Shown here: positions 1 to 11,700 of the stretch, piece by piece
How the letters are laid out: each line of letters begins with the position of its first letter
How positions within the stretch are numbered: position 1 is the stretch's first letter
Assembly: GCA_012845835.1 (NCBI GenBank)
Contig: JABAKD010000013.1
Span: 950,501 to 1,014,500, forward strand
Source: Undaria pinnatifida
Lineage: Eukaryota > Sar > Phaeophyceae > Laminariales > Alariaceae
Reading direction: 5' to 3'
Length of the DNA stretch: 64,000 bases
Notes under the pieces: model-generated
Database searches by the model: none
What the model was told of the DNA's origin: nothing
The model's input: the letters and a program-made list of their open reading frames with translations, nothing else
Position numbers and translations under genes: made by a program

Positions 1-200
1 ACGTGACGCAAACACGCACAACCCTAACCCTAACTGCATCGCACCAGAATCTATCGAAACATGGTAATATGTTCCTCGATAACCTACAGCTCGTCGGCGA
101 TTTCATAATCATATTGGATTGGAAAAAATGTAAAGAGAATTTTTGAAATCGGCGGATGATGTCATACTAACAACGTAACCCAATGTCATTCAACTTTTTT
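1..200. other. No gene seen; window edge
   Basis: No exon-like segment is visible. Two copies of CCCTAA near 20-32 resemble a telomeric unit, but two copies are not a telomere. Confidence 0.5.
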
Positions 201-303
201 TTCTTTTCTTTTTTTTTATCCTCCGGCGGATGGGGAAAAATAAAGCTTTAGCTCACCACACTTCCACGTATTTTCATACTCGTCGTGTGTCGATTTAACT
301 CTC
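201..303 (+). repeat. Dispersed CCTCCGGCGGAT element, copy 1 of 4
   Basis: A pyrimidine run leads into CCTCCGGCGGAT, then an A-rich stretch with AAGCTTTAGCTCACCACAC and a GTGTGTCGATTTAAC end. The block recurs at 13,566-13,645 and 33,128-33,235, and inverted at 59,868-59,970. It has no coding content and is probably a short non-autonomous element. Confidence 0.7.
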
Positions 304-940
304 AACCCATCAAAAAAATAGGTTCGAAATGAAAAAAAAAAAAATGGTTCGTACGAAGGAAAACGCATGTCTTGACCGTTTTTTTTCGCTGATTTTTCGT
401 AGGCTGTGGCGTCATTCGACGGTTTCGATACCATTATTAAGTGTTTCCTACTACATGCACCTACGATATCTCCTGCCCAATAACGAAAGTTGGTGCATCA
501 CAAACACCGTTTACCGTTGCAGTATAGGAATCGAACTCACGGCCCTGGCAGCAGACTTATGTATGCGGAGGAGATGGTGGGCGCTAGTAGTAGTTGTTGC
601 TCTTCTCACCTGCACAAGCGAACTCGTCGGTACACTGGTTGAACTTGCATTCCGCAATCAGAGCCGTGTGGAGATTGTCGCCCGCGCACCCGGCGTTCTC
701 GAGGCAGAGGAGGGTATCCGGATATCCAGAAGTCAACCTATTTTGAGGACGAGATGGGAATCCACGATCACACGCCAACCAACAAATGCGATTGTAGCTC
801 ATTCTGACCCAAGGCGTTGCAGAGATGTGTTCTTATTGCTTTCGGTCACGGCAAAAAAAGACAGGCAAAAATGACATCACACTAATTTCAAGTAGTTAGT
901 GTGTGCGGTTTTACAAGCGTTAGCCTTAAGCTCGGACGCG
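304..940. other. No gene seen; tRNA-like B-box fragment at about 510-545
   Basis: The minus strand at 510-545 reads GAGTTCGATTCC, which fits a Pol III B box (T-arm), so this may be a tRNA-derived SINE scrap. Long open frames here lack splice context or coding-like composition. Confidence 0.4.
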
Positions 941-944
941 TGCT

Positions 945-1285
945 ACGGTACCTGGTACACGATAAACGATATACGATAGTATGATGAACGATACACAATA
1001 CACGATGAACGATACACGATAAACGATACACGATAAATGATGATCGATAAACGATACACGATAAACGATAAACGATACACGATAAACGATAAACGATAAA
1101 CGATACAACAAACGATACAAGATACACGATAAGCGATTAATGATAAACGATACACGATACGCGATACACGATACGCGATACACGATACACGAAACATGAT
1201 ACACGATACACGATATTCAAGATATTCAAGATATTTACGATGCACGATACTCGATACACGATACACGATACACGATACACGATAG
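945..1285. repeat. Tandem array of ACGATACACGATA-type units
   Basis: About 330 bp of 7-8 bp units built on CGATA (ACACGATA, AACGATA, ACGCGATA). Open frames rich in V-Y-R-S-C-I appear on the minus strand only because the array lacks stops, so they are not genes. Confidence 0.9.
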
Positions 1286-1490
1286 AGTTGGCACTTTTTC
1301 GGCGATAATTTTGTTTTGGAATGACAAGGGATCCTTGGCCCCAAATCGTCGGAGTATGTTTCCCCTTCGTGTTTTTCGCAATACGTTTGTTTCTAATACC
1401 TCGGCCATAAAGTAATGGTTCATCGGTTTAATGGGCGGGGTGCACAACTCTTCGTATCAGGGTCTGTAGCAATGGTAGCCTGTCTTATAA

Positions 1491-1852
1491 GGCTTAGTTT
1501 GGGTAAGCTATTGGTTAACCTTTTGCAAGTGGTCAAACGGACTAATAACCCACTAATTCCTTACCAAATGGCGTCGTCGACAGACCATGGGTTTTTGGGT
1601 CGTGGGTTCGATCCCCACCATCCACAAAAATAAACTTTTCAGACTTTCCCCATGTCGAACTTGAAAAATACTCTCCCTGATATCTCCAGGAGTTGAAACG
1701 GCTTGGATATTGACAGGTCCGCCGTATATCCGGCCGACCTGCTATCCCGCCGTTTCAGGGGGGGAGAGTGTTATAAGGCTTAGTTTGGGTAAGCTATTGG
1801 TTAACCTTTTTCAAGTGGTCAAACGGACTAATACCCCACTAATCCCTCAACA
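1491..1852 (+). mobile_element. TRIM-like miniature LTR element, copy 1
   Basis: Two direct repeats of about 76-84 bp (1491-1566 and 1769-1852) begin TG..TTATAAGGCTTAG and end near CA. They flank about 200 bp. The internal part holds a perfect T-arm-like hairpin (GTGGG-TTCGATC-CCCAC, near 1606-1622) and ends in a polypurine tract (AGGGGGGGAGAG) immediately before the second repeat. That order (repeat, tRNA-related segment, PPT, repeat) is that of a terminal-repeat retrotransposon in miniature. No protein is encoded. A second, inverted copy lies at 24,771-25,158. No target-site duplication is clear at this copy. Confidence 0.7.
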
Positions 1853-2690
1853 CCTGCACCTCTGCCGCACCATGTATATTTACCAATATTTTCCAACGTT
1901 TAACATATTTACCATCTCTACCGATGAATGAATGCAGTCAGTGCAGTCAGTGCTGTCAGTGCAGTGTAGTGGGTCATTCTTGCTTTTTGCTGGTGCAGTG
2001 TGCTCACCCGTCGACAGACGCTTGGTTGCTCGGGTCCGCGAATACCGGGCAGCACGTCGGGTCCGGCTGCACCGTAAGAAGGTTGATCCTGTCAGCACGG
2101 GGCACAGAAGCACCTGATGAAAGGGTCTCGATCGCATCAAACATACGAAACAATAAAATCTACTCTACCCAAAAATGCGAGCGGGGTCCGCTGCTTGGTA
2201 AGGCTACGAGTGTGGTAGGTATTAAGCGAACGCCAGTTGTTCGCCTTAGAGTGGCAAAATGCGCGAGCGGCACACGCGAACGGTAACCGAAAAAAACGAC
2301 GAACGACGTAAACCCCTCTACTAGTGCAGCAGCAAGCCTAATATAATTCCTAGTCGTTTGTTCCCCAAAACATGTATAGACGTAGCAGAGGTTTTGAGTA
2401 CATATGGAAGCGTTTCCCACCTGACGTCACGTTAAAATTCCGCGAACGGCATGCTGTTTCAAAACGCCGGGTAGGTTTACGAACACCAAGGAAGGCGTAA
2501 CGCGTAACCCGTAACCCTCGCTTTCAATACTCCCCTCCAGGGATCGTTAGGATGAGGTTACCGTGTGCGCCTGCAGTGCTTCTAGACGCGTTGCGATAGG
2601 GTGGGGTGTTTTGGCGAGGGCCTTCGTTCTTCCGCGGAAACGTGTTCCATGACTTCCACGTATCTAAATCGAACAATCCAATCCCCACCA
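1853..2690. other. No gene seen; short CAGTCAGTG microsatellite
   Basis: A GCAGTCAGT-type microsatellite lies at about 1933-1967. The remaining open frames overlap on both strands and have no recognisable product or splice pattern. Confidence 0.4.
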
Positions 2691-2696
2691 AACAAT

Positions 2697-2810
2697 AAAA
2701 AAGGGAGGGCAGGACGCCGGGGGGATTTGAAACCCCGGGTTGTGCTTCCATCAGAGGTAGATTATGACCACTGAGCTATGACTGAGCTATGACTGAGCTA
2801 TGAAGAGCTA
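2697..2810 (-). repeat. tRNA-like remnant with tandem CATAGCTCAGT units
   Basis: Read on the minus strand there is an A-box-like TAGCTCAGTGG and, about 45 nt later, a B-box-like GGTTTCAAATCC, as in a tRNA. The acceptor ends do not pair convincingly. The 5' side is preceded by a short tandem array of CATAGCTCAGT units. It is better read as a tRNA-derived pseudogene or SINE head than as a functional tRNA. Confidence 0.5.
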
Positions 2811-3189
2811 TGAAGGGATAACTCAGCGGTCTCTAATATTATGATCTATGGTGCATCTCTGTAGACTAATATCATGACCAAAATCGTCGGAAAAAGTCGA
2901 TTGCGCTTAGTTTTACGGCATTATTCGTGGTATAACTACACCACGGTGGTATATGCCAACGTGGGCCGTGGGAGGCTCTAGGCATATTCGTGTTGCGGTT
3001 GCACTGTTTCTCAGTTCCACGTTTTTGGGTGAGAGGAGGTACAGAACATCTCGAGCGAGGACCGTCAGAAACAATCAGCGCACTCCTGTCACAGTGTGCG
3101 AATCGAAGATAAAAAAAAAGACGTCGATATCGCACTTCGAAGTATAAAGGTACGGTGGCCACAAAGGCTTTTGCTCCCGCAGGTGAAAG
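2811..3189. other. No gene seen
   Basis: No splice-bounded or coding-like segment and no obvious repeat. Confidence 0.4.
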
Positions 3190-3425
3190 GCAGACGCGTG
3201 CTACGATGGGGGTATACCTTTTTTTGGCGTAAAACGTTTTCTCAATGACATGGAGGTATTAAAGGTATGCCTTTTTTTGGCGTAAAACGTTTTCGGAATG
3301 ACGGGGCTCCTTAACCCATTTACGACTGGAAACCCGTTTTTGGGGACAAAATTACTTGGGTTAGTATAGGGAGGGAGGGGTTCGGGGGCTCTAAAGGGGT
3401 TAACCAAGCCGGGACTATCACAATC
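3190..3425 (+). repeat. Foldback-type dispersed repeat, copy 1
   Basis: Contains two direct copies of a block around TTTTTTTGGCGTAAAACGTTTTC, then AATGACGGGGCTCCTTAACCC. A related GGGCTCTAAAGGGGTTAACC end follows in the opposite sense. The copy at 56,060-56,250 carries one part in direct and the other in inverted orientation, which suggests a palindromic MITE. Confidence 0.5.
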
Positions 3426-3554
3426 GTCGAAATTTGATTGATACTATTCTTGTTTTGAAGTATTTTTCGTGTTATACCTACTGTATTCGGCCATGGGATA
3501 GGTTGCTCATCGTGGAGCACTCTTCATTTCCCCCACAAATCAGTTCTTTGTGTG

Positions 3555-3640
3555 TGTGAGAGAGATAGTAACCCTAAAGTGACCTTAAGTGATAGTAACC
3601 CTTAAGGGACCTTAAGTGACCTTAAGTGATAGCAATTGAG
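3555..3640 (+). repeat. Short tandem repeat GTGACCTTAA
   Basis: Several units of (G)TGACCTTAAG and AGTAACCCTTAA. The rest of 3,426-4,077 shows nothing I can assign. Confidence 0.7.
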
Positions 3641-4077
3641 GAACATCAGGGAAAAGGAAAACGTTTGAACCTCTACTCTGTAGCGGCATGCGTCGCCAAG
3701 AAGACAAACCTGAATGGGCTAACAGTGCTTCTCTTACCCGCATCCGGCCGGCACGTTTGAGGAGGCATTCGTCCGAAGCTTCTCCAGGCACTCAAACGCC
3801 TGAAATTACATCATCAGTGAAAACAATGAAGAAGAAAGTCAGTCGTTTCGGCTTTTGTTGAACGGTTCGGCAAGTTTACTCAGCCTGACAGAGTAGAGCA
3901 ACAGTTAGTCGTTGAAGCGGACGTTAAAAAAAAAACGTCCTTCGTCTCTTGCCTTAAAGCGTCTGCCGTAAGGTAGGTGAGGAGAGACGAGGAGCGGTAT
4001 TTAGAGCAATATACACAGCATGGGACAGCAAAATCGTGGGCAGGAGGGCGAGTTACGTATATACCCCTTTGGTTATC

Positions 4078-6050
4078 TTACTGACCGACCTCAACATACT
4101 GGCAGCCCGCGCACTTGAGGTACGGGGGGCCCATGTTCCCGCCTCCCACCTCGTAGCAATTGGACGCGTAGTAGGTGGTCGCACCGCCTTTCAAAAACGG
4201 CAAAAGAGGGCGTAAGAACGCATTCACCACGCATCTTCAGCAAACAAACCAGTGGACGCATACAGTACAGCAACGTGCACGTGAAAGACAGGCTGACGTT
4301 TACAGGACCATAAGAACTCCCGGAACCATTCTTCTGAAGATGTAAGCGCATAACGAACTACCACTCCCAAATAAGAAACCCAGGTAGATGGGTCAATATT
4401 TTTTTGTTTCTTGTGATTAATAGGTGCGCTAGGGTACGCGACAAAAAGATAAAACAGCACCACATTGTCACATTGTATCACGCGGAGCCCAATTTCCACC
4501 CACTCCATCAACTACCGCTATATATAACCGTATCGTCTACCCTGGTACATTCCGTAGCTTCCTCTGAAGGGCATTCGGGCATTGAGTTCTTCTAGATCTT
4601 ACCTGGTGCCCGAGTACGCGACAAGGCTCCTTCTACCCACGGAGTTAGCTACGTTTGGTATAATATACACTGTAGATGCAAGGGGAGTCGCCGACCTATA
4701 TAGTATGTCCTTAATGAGGACACACAACCCGTAATACGCGCGATCGGAGTATCAAACACAGCTTGCAAAGATGAGCTTCGACAAAATATTCGATCTCACA
4801 GCTGGATTGCATTTTTAGTTTTATAATAATAGCTGCACGATGCTTGTACAACAAGTCTTTTTGGTATAGTCTAGACTAGTCTATATATATGAGCTGTACG
4901 ATACAGCAATACTTGTGTCGTACATCCTCGGACGGGATTATACTATATTATACAGAACGTTTTGAATATTTATGTTGATACTTAAACGGTTATTATATTT
5001 ACGCCCGGAGAGGTACCCTTACTCCTGCTATACCTTGTATCAGGTATCAGGTATAGCCCGGCATATATATGTACATACGAAGTACCTGGTACGGTACCAT
5101 GGATCAGACTGTCAAATTCGATCCTTGTTCGACTTCTGTACAGCACTACTTCGAGGATCCCACCACCAAGGAGGTCTTTTGGGCAAGGATGCTGCGTGGA
5201 TCTATCGCATGCGTGTGTTCTCGTATGTAGTCTACGTGTTTCCACCCATCTGTTTTATAAAATATTCCAAGGACGTCAGCCGTGAGTTCGACGAATTTCA
5301 GGTTATTACTCATCTTTGCAAGCTGCGTTGTTGGTACCCATCTATTACTAGACTATTGTGCATCTAGCATTATTGTCGATCAGTGCCCGTGCCGATGCCT
5401 CCTTCAAAAGCGACGAACTCTCCCTACTATGGCACAAACTATAAAACAGAGGTACAAGTACACATCGCAAATAAATACAGCGGTGCAATGCCGAATGCAA
5501 TGAACGAGGGAGCGGAGCATAAGCAAGACAAAGCACATCACGTACCTCCTATCCTATGTATGTAGACTATGGTTGCTACGAATATAACCGTTCCCCGCGA
5601 ACACCAACTCCTCCTCCTCCTGTGTATGCTCCTAGACTGGTTTCTGGGTTGTTTTTTCGTGAACCAAGAGAATGAGGACCAATAAAAAATGGTGTGTTCC
5701 TTCGTGTGATCAATGTCCGATGTCCAACAGCGACGACAGCTCCAGATAGCAATGGTATCGCACATCATATCATTTACTACAACAGTATGATGCGCACACG
5801 GTGCGTTAGTTAGATATTGCTCCTTACCCTCACCCATGGCATACTTCGGCAGACCCGCAACAAGATAGAGGATCGCTTTCCTAGAGACCACAAGGACGCC
5901 CCGGACATCCAAGCAGTATCCATTCCTCCTCCTCCTTCCCGTTGTTGTTGCTGTTGTTGTTGACGGACTGCGACGTTTCCGACTCCTCCATCGCGATACT
6001 AATAAGTTGTTTGGCATTTGCTCGTTGTTGCTGGTGTGCACCGGCCTCAT
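4078..6050 (-). CDS. Candidate two-exon gene, unknown Cys-containing protein
   Basis: Two minus-strand segments join in phase. Exon 1 (6,050-5,834) would start at an ATG, run through a Thr-rich and Arg-rich stretch into a segment with Y-C-L-D-V and a hydrophobic A-I-L-Y-L-V-A-G run, and stop at ATG-G|GTGAGG (phase 1). Exon 2 (4,187-4,078) follows a TTTTTGAAAG acceptor, carries C-A-G-C and N-C-Y-E motifs and ends in TAA. The product would be about 109 residues. Codons near both splice sites are GC-rich, like those of the VTE4 exons. The 1.65-kb intron holds three dispersed-repeat copies. I recognise no family. The 5' part is doubtful because a second frame over about 5,990-5,890 also looks coding (acidic, Asn-rich). 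It could instead be two unrelated fragments. Confidence 0.33.
4665..4815 (-). repeat. Dispersed repeat R3 (TTTGCAAGCTGTGTGTGATA), copy
   Basis: R3 has a GAGATCGAAGATTTCGTCGA part, then CATCTTTGCAAGCTG, then GATCGCGC and a GTTGTGTGTCCTCAT end. This copy is inverted. Partial copies lie at about 5,268-5,335, 6,235-6,300 and 18,176-18,225, with fuller ones at 10,465, 18,600, 19,365, 22,160 and 30,350. Confidence 0.75.
5370..5560 (+). repeat. Dispersed repeat R2 (CAGTGCCCGTGCCGATGCCTCC), copy
   Basis: The block CAGTGCCCGTG..GATG, CGAACTCT..TATGG, GAGG/AGATAC, ACATCGCAAATA recurs at 24,395-24,745 (-), 26,620-27,185 (-), 47,470-47,620 (-, weak), 62,478-62,760 (+) and 63,690-63,870 (+). No intact coding frame is shared among copies. 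Confidence 0.7.
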
Positions 6051-6344
6051 CTGTCCTGTAGCAGAATAGCAGCAGTAGTAGTGTGGTAGAGTATCAATAC
6101 TAGTAGTATTAGACTAGTCTAGACTATAGTGTTAGCAGTTAGTTGTACGTACGTCGTAGTAGTGGTAGTTTTAGTTTACCTGTGACCTACGTAAAATACT
6201 CTGTATACCTGTGGTAAACTTTTTATAAAAATTGAAAAACGTCAGCTGTGAATAGGACCGATTGAATGGTTAGAACTCAACTTTGCAAGCTGCGTGGTAC
6301 TGGTACATAGACTAGCCTAAGATCTTGAAATCAATGTGATCCTT

Positions 6345-6620
6345 AAAGATGCGGAAGATAGATACAGGAAGATCCATATCCAGAACCTCCAGATTCAACA
6401 TGGATGTGTCGATACAGTATAATTAATTCAGATTGGAACCAGATCCAAAGAATGGATCGATATCCAAACAGATCCATATATATCCTTGATCCATATCCAA
6501 AGATCCATATCCAGAACGGATATAAATATTTACCGTATGTATCCATTCCGGATCTTTTCTTGATATGGATATACCGTATTTTTTTCTGAATCCGGATCTG
6601 GATCTTTTGGGTATTGTTCC
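6345..6620. repeat. Degenerate array of GATCCATATCC units
   Basis: Repeated GATCCATATCCA and its complement GGATATGGATC alternate for about 270 bp. Open frames rich in I/Y/P here are a by-product. Confidence 0.8.
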
Positions 6621-7054
6621 ATTGAGAATCGGTCTGGGTCGACGTGCAAGATTGACATTGACCGCCATGAAACCACAGGCATGATTTTTTGGTGCATGCC
6701 CGTCCCGCATTTTTTGGGGGGGGGCATCAACGGCATCAACCACGATGTGGATCTGCCACGGGCAACCCTATAGCGCAACTAAAATACGTATATTATTTTG
6801 TGAACTCGAACTTAGGGCCACAAATACATTACGCATCGGTTGAAACCCCGGGGACATCCACCTAGCGTCCCCTTCCGTCTGGTTCCTCGGAGCTCTGTCC
6901 CATGGGTCTGTCATGATGGGTCGCCCATCATAGTAGAAGAGGTTGGACTGTACTGTTTTCGCTTGGGTCACCCATGGTTTTCCAATACGATTGTGCTCGT
7001 AGCAGCAAGAAGAGTGCTGGCCCATGCTCGTGAGTTCCCATGGGTTGCCCACGG
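6621..7054. other. No gene seen
   Basis: Open frames occur on both strands with no splice-bounded coding pattern. Confidence 0.35.
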
Positions 7055-7245
7055 CGTGCCCTTGCGGGTTTGGGTCGGCCATGTGGGTTGGCCATATGGG
7101 TTGGCCATGGGTTGGCCATGGGTTGGCCATGGGTTGGCCATTGGTTGGCCATTCCATTGGTTGGCCATGGGTTGCTCGTGGGTTGCCCATGGGTTGCCCA
7201 TGTTGGTTGCCCATTGTCCACGGGTTGCCCGTGGGTTTCCTATGG
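7055..7245. repeat. 11-bp minisatellite (GGGTTGGCCAT)
   Basis: Roughly 17 units of GGGTTGGCCAT with GGGTTGCCCAT variants. Because 11 is not a multiple of 3, every frame cycles through the same 11-residue peptide, and all six frames stay open. Confidence 0.9.
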
Positions 7246-7434
7246 GCCGCTGGCGGTAGTGTGACCCAAAAAATAAACTACTAAACCAACCAATCATCTT
7301 CTCATCTTCTTCGACATGCGGCGAGAATACAGCCTATCAGCTTATCGCCAATAATATTTCAGCAAGATCAGTTGTGCATTTTTCGTTTTGTCCCCCGCGC
7401 GTGAGAAAGAGCACACAGGGCTTCCCCCCATCCA

Positions 7435-7510
7435 GCATAGCAGCAGCACCACCAGCACCATCACCACCACCACCACCACCACCAACTAGCACCACCAGCA
7501 CGACCTACCT
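7435..7510 (+). repeat. CAC/CAG trinucleotide tract
   Basis: Mixed AGC and ACC triplets. The same stretch continues open as a Pro/Ser/Thr-rich frame from 7,374 to 7,622, whose coding status is unclear. Confidence 0.8.
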
Positions 7511-7665
7511 CCAGCAGCGCTCTTCCGTACCGACCCCAGCACGAAAAGCGACCCCCCTCCTCAGACCACCACCACGCCGCTTCGCCTCGCCGCTCTCAGA
7601 CAGCCAGAACAACACCGACTAGAGCCACCTCGTACATCGATCTGATCATCGGTTTTATCTGGTAG

Positions 7666-7773
7666 AGTATCAAGAATCGTGAGCAACAACAACACGTTCT
7701 TCACCAGACCAGGTCGACACATTGGAGACTGCTTGCGGCTGCCCACTGTCAGCTGTTGGAAGAGTCGACCCAG
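7666..7773 (+). CDS. Candidate internal exon, unknown
   Basis: A 108-nt segment (36 codons, phase 0 to 0) is bounded by TTTTATCTGGTAG at its 5' side and CCCAG|GTACGC at its 3' side. The peptide is Gln/His-rich, then L-L-A-A-A-H-C-Q-L-L-E-E. No partner exon is identified. It lies 0.9 kb upstream of the plastid-gene start and could be a separate gene, a 5' UTR exon or chance. Confidence 0.22.
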
Positions 7774-8667
7774 GTACGCTAATAACTCTTCTCATGGAAC
7801 GCCGTAAGTATCGTACAAGGAGGGCAGTTTTATACGACTAGACTAGTCTGTGCATGCGTTGTTTGCGCGCGGGGCAGTGCGCTACCTACGCATGGCAAAA
7901 CGGATTTGGAGCTTACGTTTTCTCCGGACCTTCTGCTTGCTCCCTTTGCCACGCACGAGTTCAAATCGACATTTCTTGCGGAGAACTGAGAATCGGACCT
8001 TCGTTGTCTTGAACGGTGGGGTAGGTTTGTGTCTATACTGCTCACGTACCTGCCTATTGCAATAGAGCTCAACACAACAGGGGCACCAGTTTGTAGAAGG
8101 GAACAGACGGGAGATTTTTTTTCACGACGGAGCCTGGAGAAAGGAAGGAAGAAAGAAAGAAAGGAAATGAATGCAAAGCCTTTTTGCTCACTCAAAGGGT
8201 ATTTTCGATACCAATCGCTCTCATCTTTGTCGAGATTTGCCAGATTTGTGTCTCGCCATCCATGAAGTGGTGCCCTCTACGGCGACACCGCCATGATGAG
8301 TGCAACGTGTCACTCGTAGGCTCAATCGAACGCTCTTGTCATTAACTATCCAAGGTATTCTTCAAATCAATCCAAGTCATTGGAACCCGTAATATACCTG
8401 TCATAGGCTCCAAAGCCAGCCCGCCACGCGGCGCGTAGTCTACACGTACGTTCGGGTGATGGGGCTACAACAGCAGTAGGAACCAAATGTGCGACATGAG
8501 GACATGAGCCTAAAGGGCATGTTTTGCATCCCCGGGCAAAACATTTTCCGATGTGGGAGTTCCACATCGCACCACGAAAGCACTCAAGCACGCGTTGCTG
8601 CGTTGCTGCGTTGCTGTGAGTCCGGCCTTCTTGTGTACGATGCTCAACATATTTGTGATTAGTGGCC
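7774..8667. other. Upstream region of the unknown plastid gene
   Basis: Contains a GACTAGACTAGTCTG palindrome near 7,838 and a purine-rich GGAAGGAAG tract at 8,140-8,165. No TATA box or other promoter element can be assigned with confidence. Confidence 0.3.
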
Positions 8668-8764
8668 ATGATGAGCAAGAGCTCCCGGCTTCCAGCCGCC
8701 GCTCTCTCGACGCTCTTATTCGCTATGCATGTAACGGGAGCTTTCCGCTTGGGGATGAGCACAG
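8668..8764 (+). CDS. Unknown plastid gene, exon 1 (signal peptide)
   Basis: Starts at the first of two adjacent ATGs and encodes 32 residues: a basic start, a hydrophobic core (AAALSTLLFAM), then V-T-G-A-F-R. Ends at GCACAG|GTGAGC, phase 1. The +1 Phe after Ala is the residue that decides plastid import in red-plastid stramenopiles (established for ASAFAP motifs). Confidence 0.62.
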
Positions 8765-11700
8765 GTGAGCAGGCTGGGATTCTGCTCTGTTTGGGACTCA
8801 CAGTTTCCACCTACCAGGTACTCGAGTTTAGTCTATCCACATTAATATTAAAACTGGCCCTATTTTGACGCCGAGATATTTTAGTTTCGTTGCCTGGCAC
8901 GCAAGATAGCACACCCCTTCACACACATTTCCCAGCTTGTTTTTGCGAAGAGGGAGCACATGCGCCAAGCAATGCGGTCATGGAAAGATGACGACGAGAT
9001 CTGTTCAAAGCCACCGGTTTCGTCGTGTGCCCCCCCCCCCCCCCGCTGGTTTCGAAGAAAAGGGCTCTGAAATTCGTCCGGGACCGGGGGCTGTGTTGTT
9101 TCAACATTGATTGGTCCATTTTGTCCGAAAATATAAGGTCAGTGTGTACGAGTATTTTTTCATTCTAAATATGCTTATATTATCGGACAGAATAGTGCCT
9201 GCTGCAGACCACTTGTTCATGTGCAAAGCTGAGTCTGTCTTCAGCCTTCGTCACAGGCAAAAACTGAGAGTATGTACTGCGACGTACCTAACGGCAGCAG
9301 AAGCAGCAGCAACTGCAACAGCAGCATCAGCAGCGCCAACAGTGCCCGCAGAGCCCGCGATATCATTGGCTGGGGTGGTCTTCGTCCATCTCGCTCACGG
9401 ACCTCCCTCCCCTCCCTCTCTTCTCTTCTCTCCTCTCCTCTTCTTTCTCCTCTCCTCTGTCCCCCCAGACGCTTTTAAAGGGTTTCCGCAGTATAGTAAT
9501 AATGCCTGTTTCTTGGACGTTAGATCGTTAGATCAAACCTTCCGGTAGCATGTATTGGCAAGACTCAAGCTGTGCCAGTGCCCAACCGTGCCGGTTTTGA
9601 ATGTCTCAGCGCTCCCCGAGGAGAAATGCTCATTTTTTTTTTTGGTATCCATCCCATTTATTATCCTCGCATTACTTCTCGCACTCCCTCCCAGTAGTAG
9701 TAGTAGTAGCAACTCAGATCCGGGGTAACATGGTGGGCCCTCCTCCCCCCTCCCCACTACGGTACGTGCCTACATTTTTTATCGCGATAATACCGTAATT
9801 GTGCGAGTCATCGCACCCCCGTGCGATTGATTTTTAAATGATTCCTAGTTAACTTTGATTTTTATCGCGCAGGGGTGTGATAACTCCGGCATGTGCTATG
9901 ACTCCGGCCCCTGTGCGGAAAATGAATTAAATGATTTGATTTCCCGTTCTGACGCACACCCCTGTGCGGTAACTCCGACATGTGCGACTCTGAACAAATC
10001 ACACACCCTGCCATGCTGTGATGTGAACGCACACCCCTGTGCGGTAACTCCGACATGTGCGATTCCAAGCAAATCAAACACCCTGCCGTGCTGTGATGTG
10101 AACGCACACCCCTGTGCGGCCGACATGTATTTGCGATACGGAGGAAACCACACCCCCCACCACTGCTGTACTGGTGGCGCACCTTTTGAACGTCCTCCCT
10201 GTGCGATACCTAACTCTACCATGTGCTACGCGGAACACACCCCTAGGGCGGAAACTGATAGGCACTGCTGCCTGTGTGCCTGCCTTCCTGCGGTTCGTCC
10301 GTACCGCACCCAGAGCACACACAGCACAAAAACACAAAAAACCCAACCGACAAAAAAGCGGCGGAAAAGGGCAAAGCGGCGAATTACTGGTAACTAAAAA
10401 ATTTCCGCCGAATAAAAATAACAAAAGCGAGAGTTTTTTTCATATATATATTATAAAAAATGAAAATACACTCCAGCTGTGAGATCGAAGATTTCGTCGA
10501 AACTCATCTTTGCAAGCTGTGTGTGATACTCCGATCGCGCACATTACGAGTTGTGTGTCCTCATTATATATATATATGTATGATATGCACCTGCTGCAAA
10601 CAGCGGTGAGCCCCGGTTACAAACCGCTAGAAGAACGGATCGTGGCACAATTTTTATCCTGAGGCCACACGCCACAGCATGCAACCTCACGCTCGAAGGT
10701 GGCACCAATATCGGAGTCATCGCACCCCTGTGCGATGACTCCGACCCCTGTGCGGAAAATGAATTAAATGATTCCAAACTTGAATAATTAACGCACAGGG
10801 GTGCAATGACTCCGGCATGTGCGGTGACTCGCACCATTACGTTAATTCAGCATTTTCTTCCATCGTCGACTCACGTCGACTCGTATCTACCCACGCTGCT
10901 AGGGGCTCTCAGCAGTTGATCCGTTTAGGCATTTTTGCAAACATATTCCAAATCACACCACGGGCGGTGCGAGTCGAACTCAAGGACCAACGCTAGTAGT
11001 ATTCGAGGGTAATCACTAGATCACCGAGGCGACCGGTATAGACCGGTACGAGTACACTCAGTAGGTGTCGTTTTTTTTTGTAGGGTTGGATCCAGAAACC
11101 TGTTCAGCCATAATCGCGAGATATGTCCATTGACGTACCTGGTATCAAACTGCACTCCCCTTTGTTTGCGTCCTTCAGGTAAATCAAACCCCAGCCTACT
11201 TAACGCCTGCCTGGAACATTCCAGTATACAGGAAGAGGTATCGCCCGGGTGCCGCGAACGTGACCGGCCACGGCAGCCGACAACGTGTCTGCAGCAACAG
11301 CAACATCATCTTACTTTACAATTGCGGCAGCGGCAGCGGCAACATCTTCACAGCAGCGTCGCTTTCTTCCGTTAAAGCGCCCTTCGTAACAGCGTTTCCT
11401 TCTACAACAGCAGCAACTAACAGCAGTATCGCCACAGCGGCCTTCACGGTAACCGCCGCGTTTGAAAGCAGTCCCGGTCTTCCGCAGGACCAAGTACTCT
11501 ACGCAGTTACCGTGTTGTCCTGTACGGCGCTCGTGGCAGGCGGAGCTTTCTAGAGCAACCTTACCGACAACTGTCGCGTTCTAAAGCCCGCTATAGTAAA
11601 CAGCTACAAGAATATTGTGAGACAACTACGATGGACCGCATCATGAGGCGGATTACAATGCGCGTGACGGGGCACAGCTGGTACGATCCGGCTCAGGAGT

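Noticed and set aside
15-35. Telomere-like CCCTAACCCTAA
   Set aside because: Only two units; no evidence of a chromosome end.
926-1344. Three overlapping V-Y-R-V-S-C-I repeat frames
   Set aside because: Produced by the stop-free CGATACA array.
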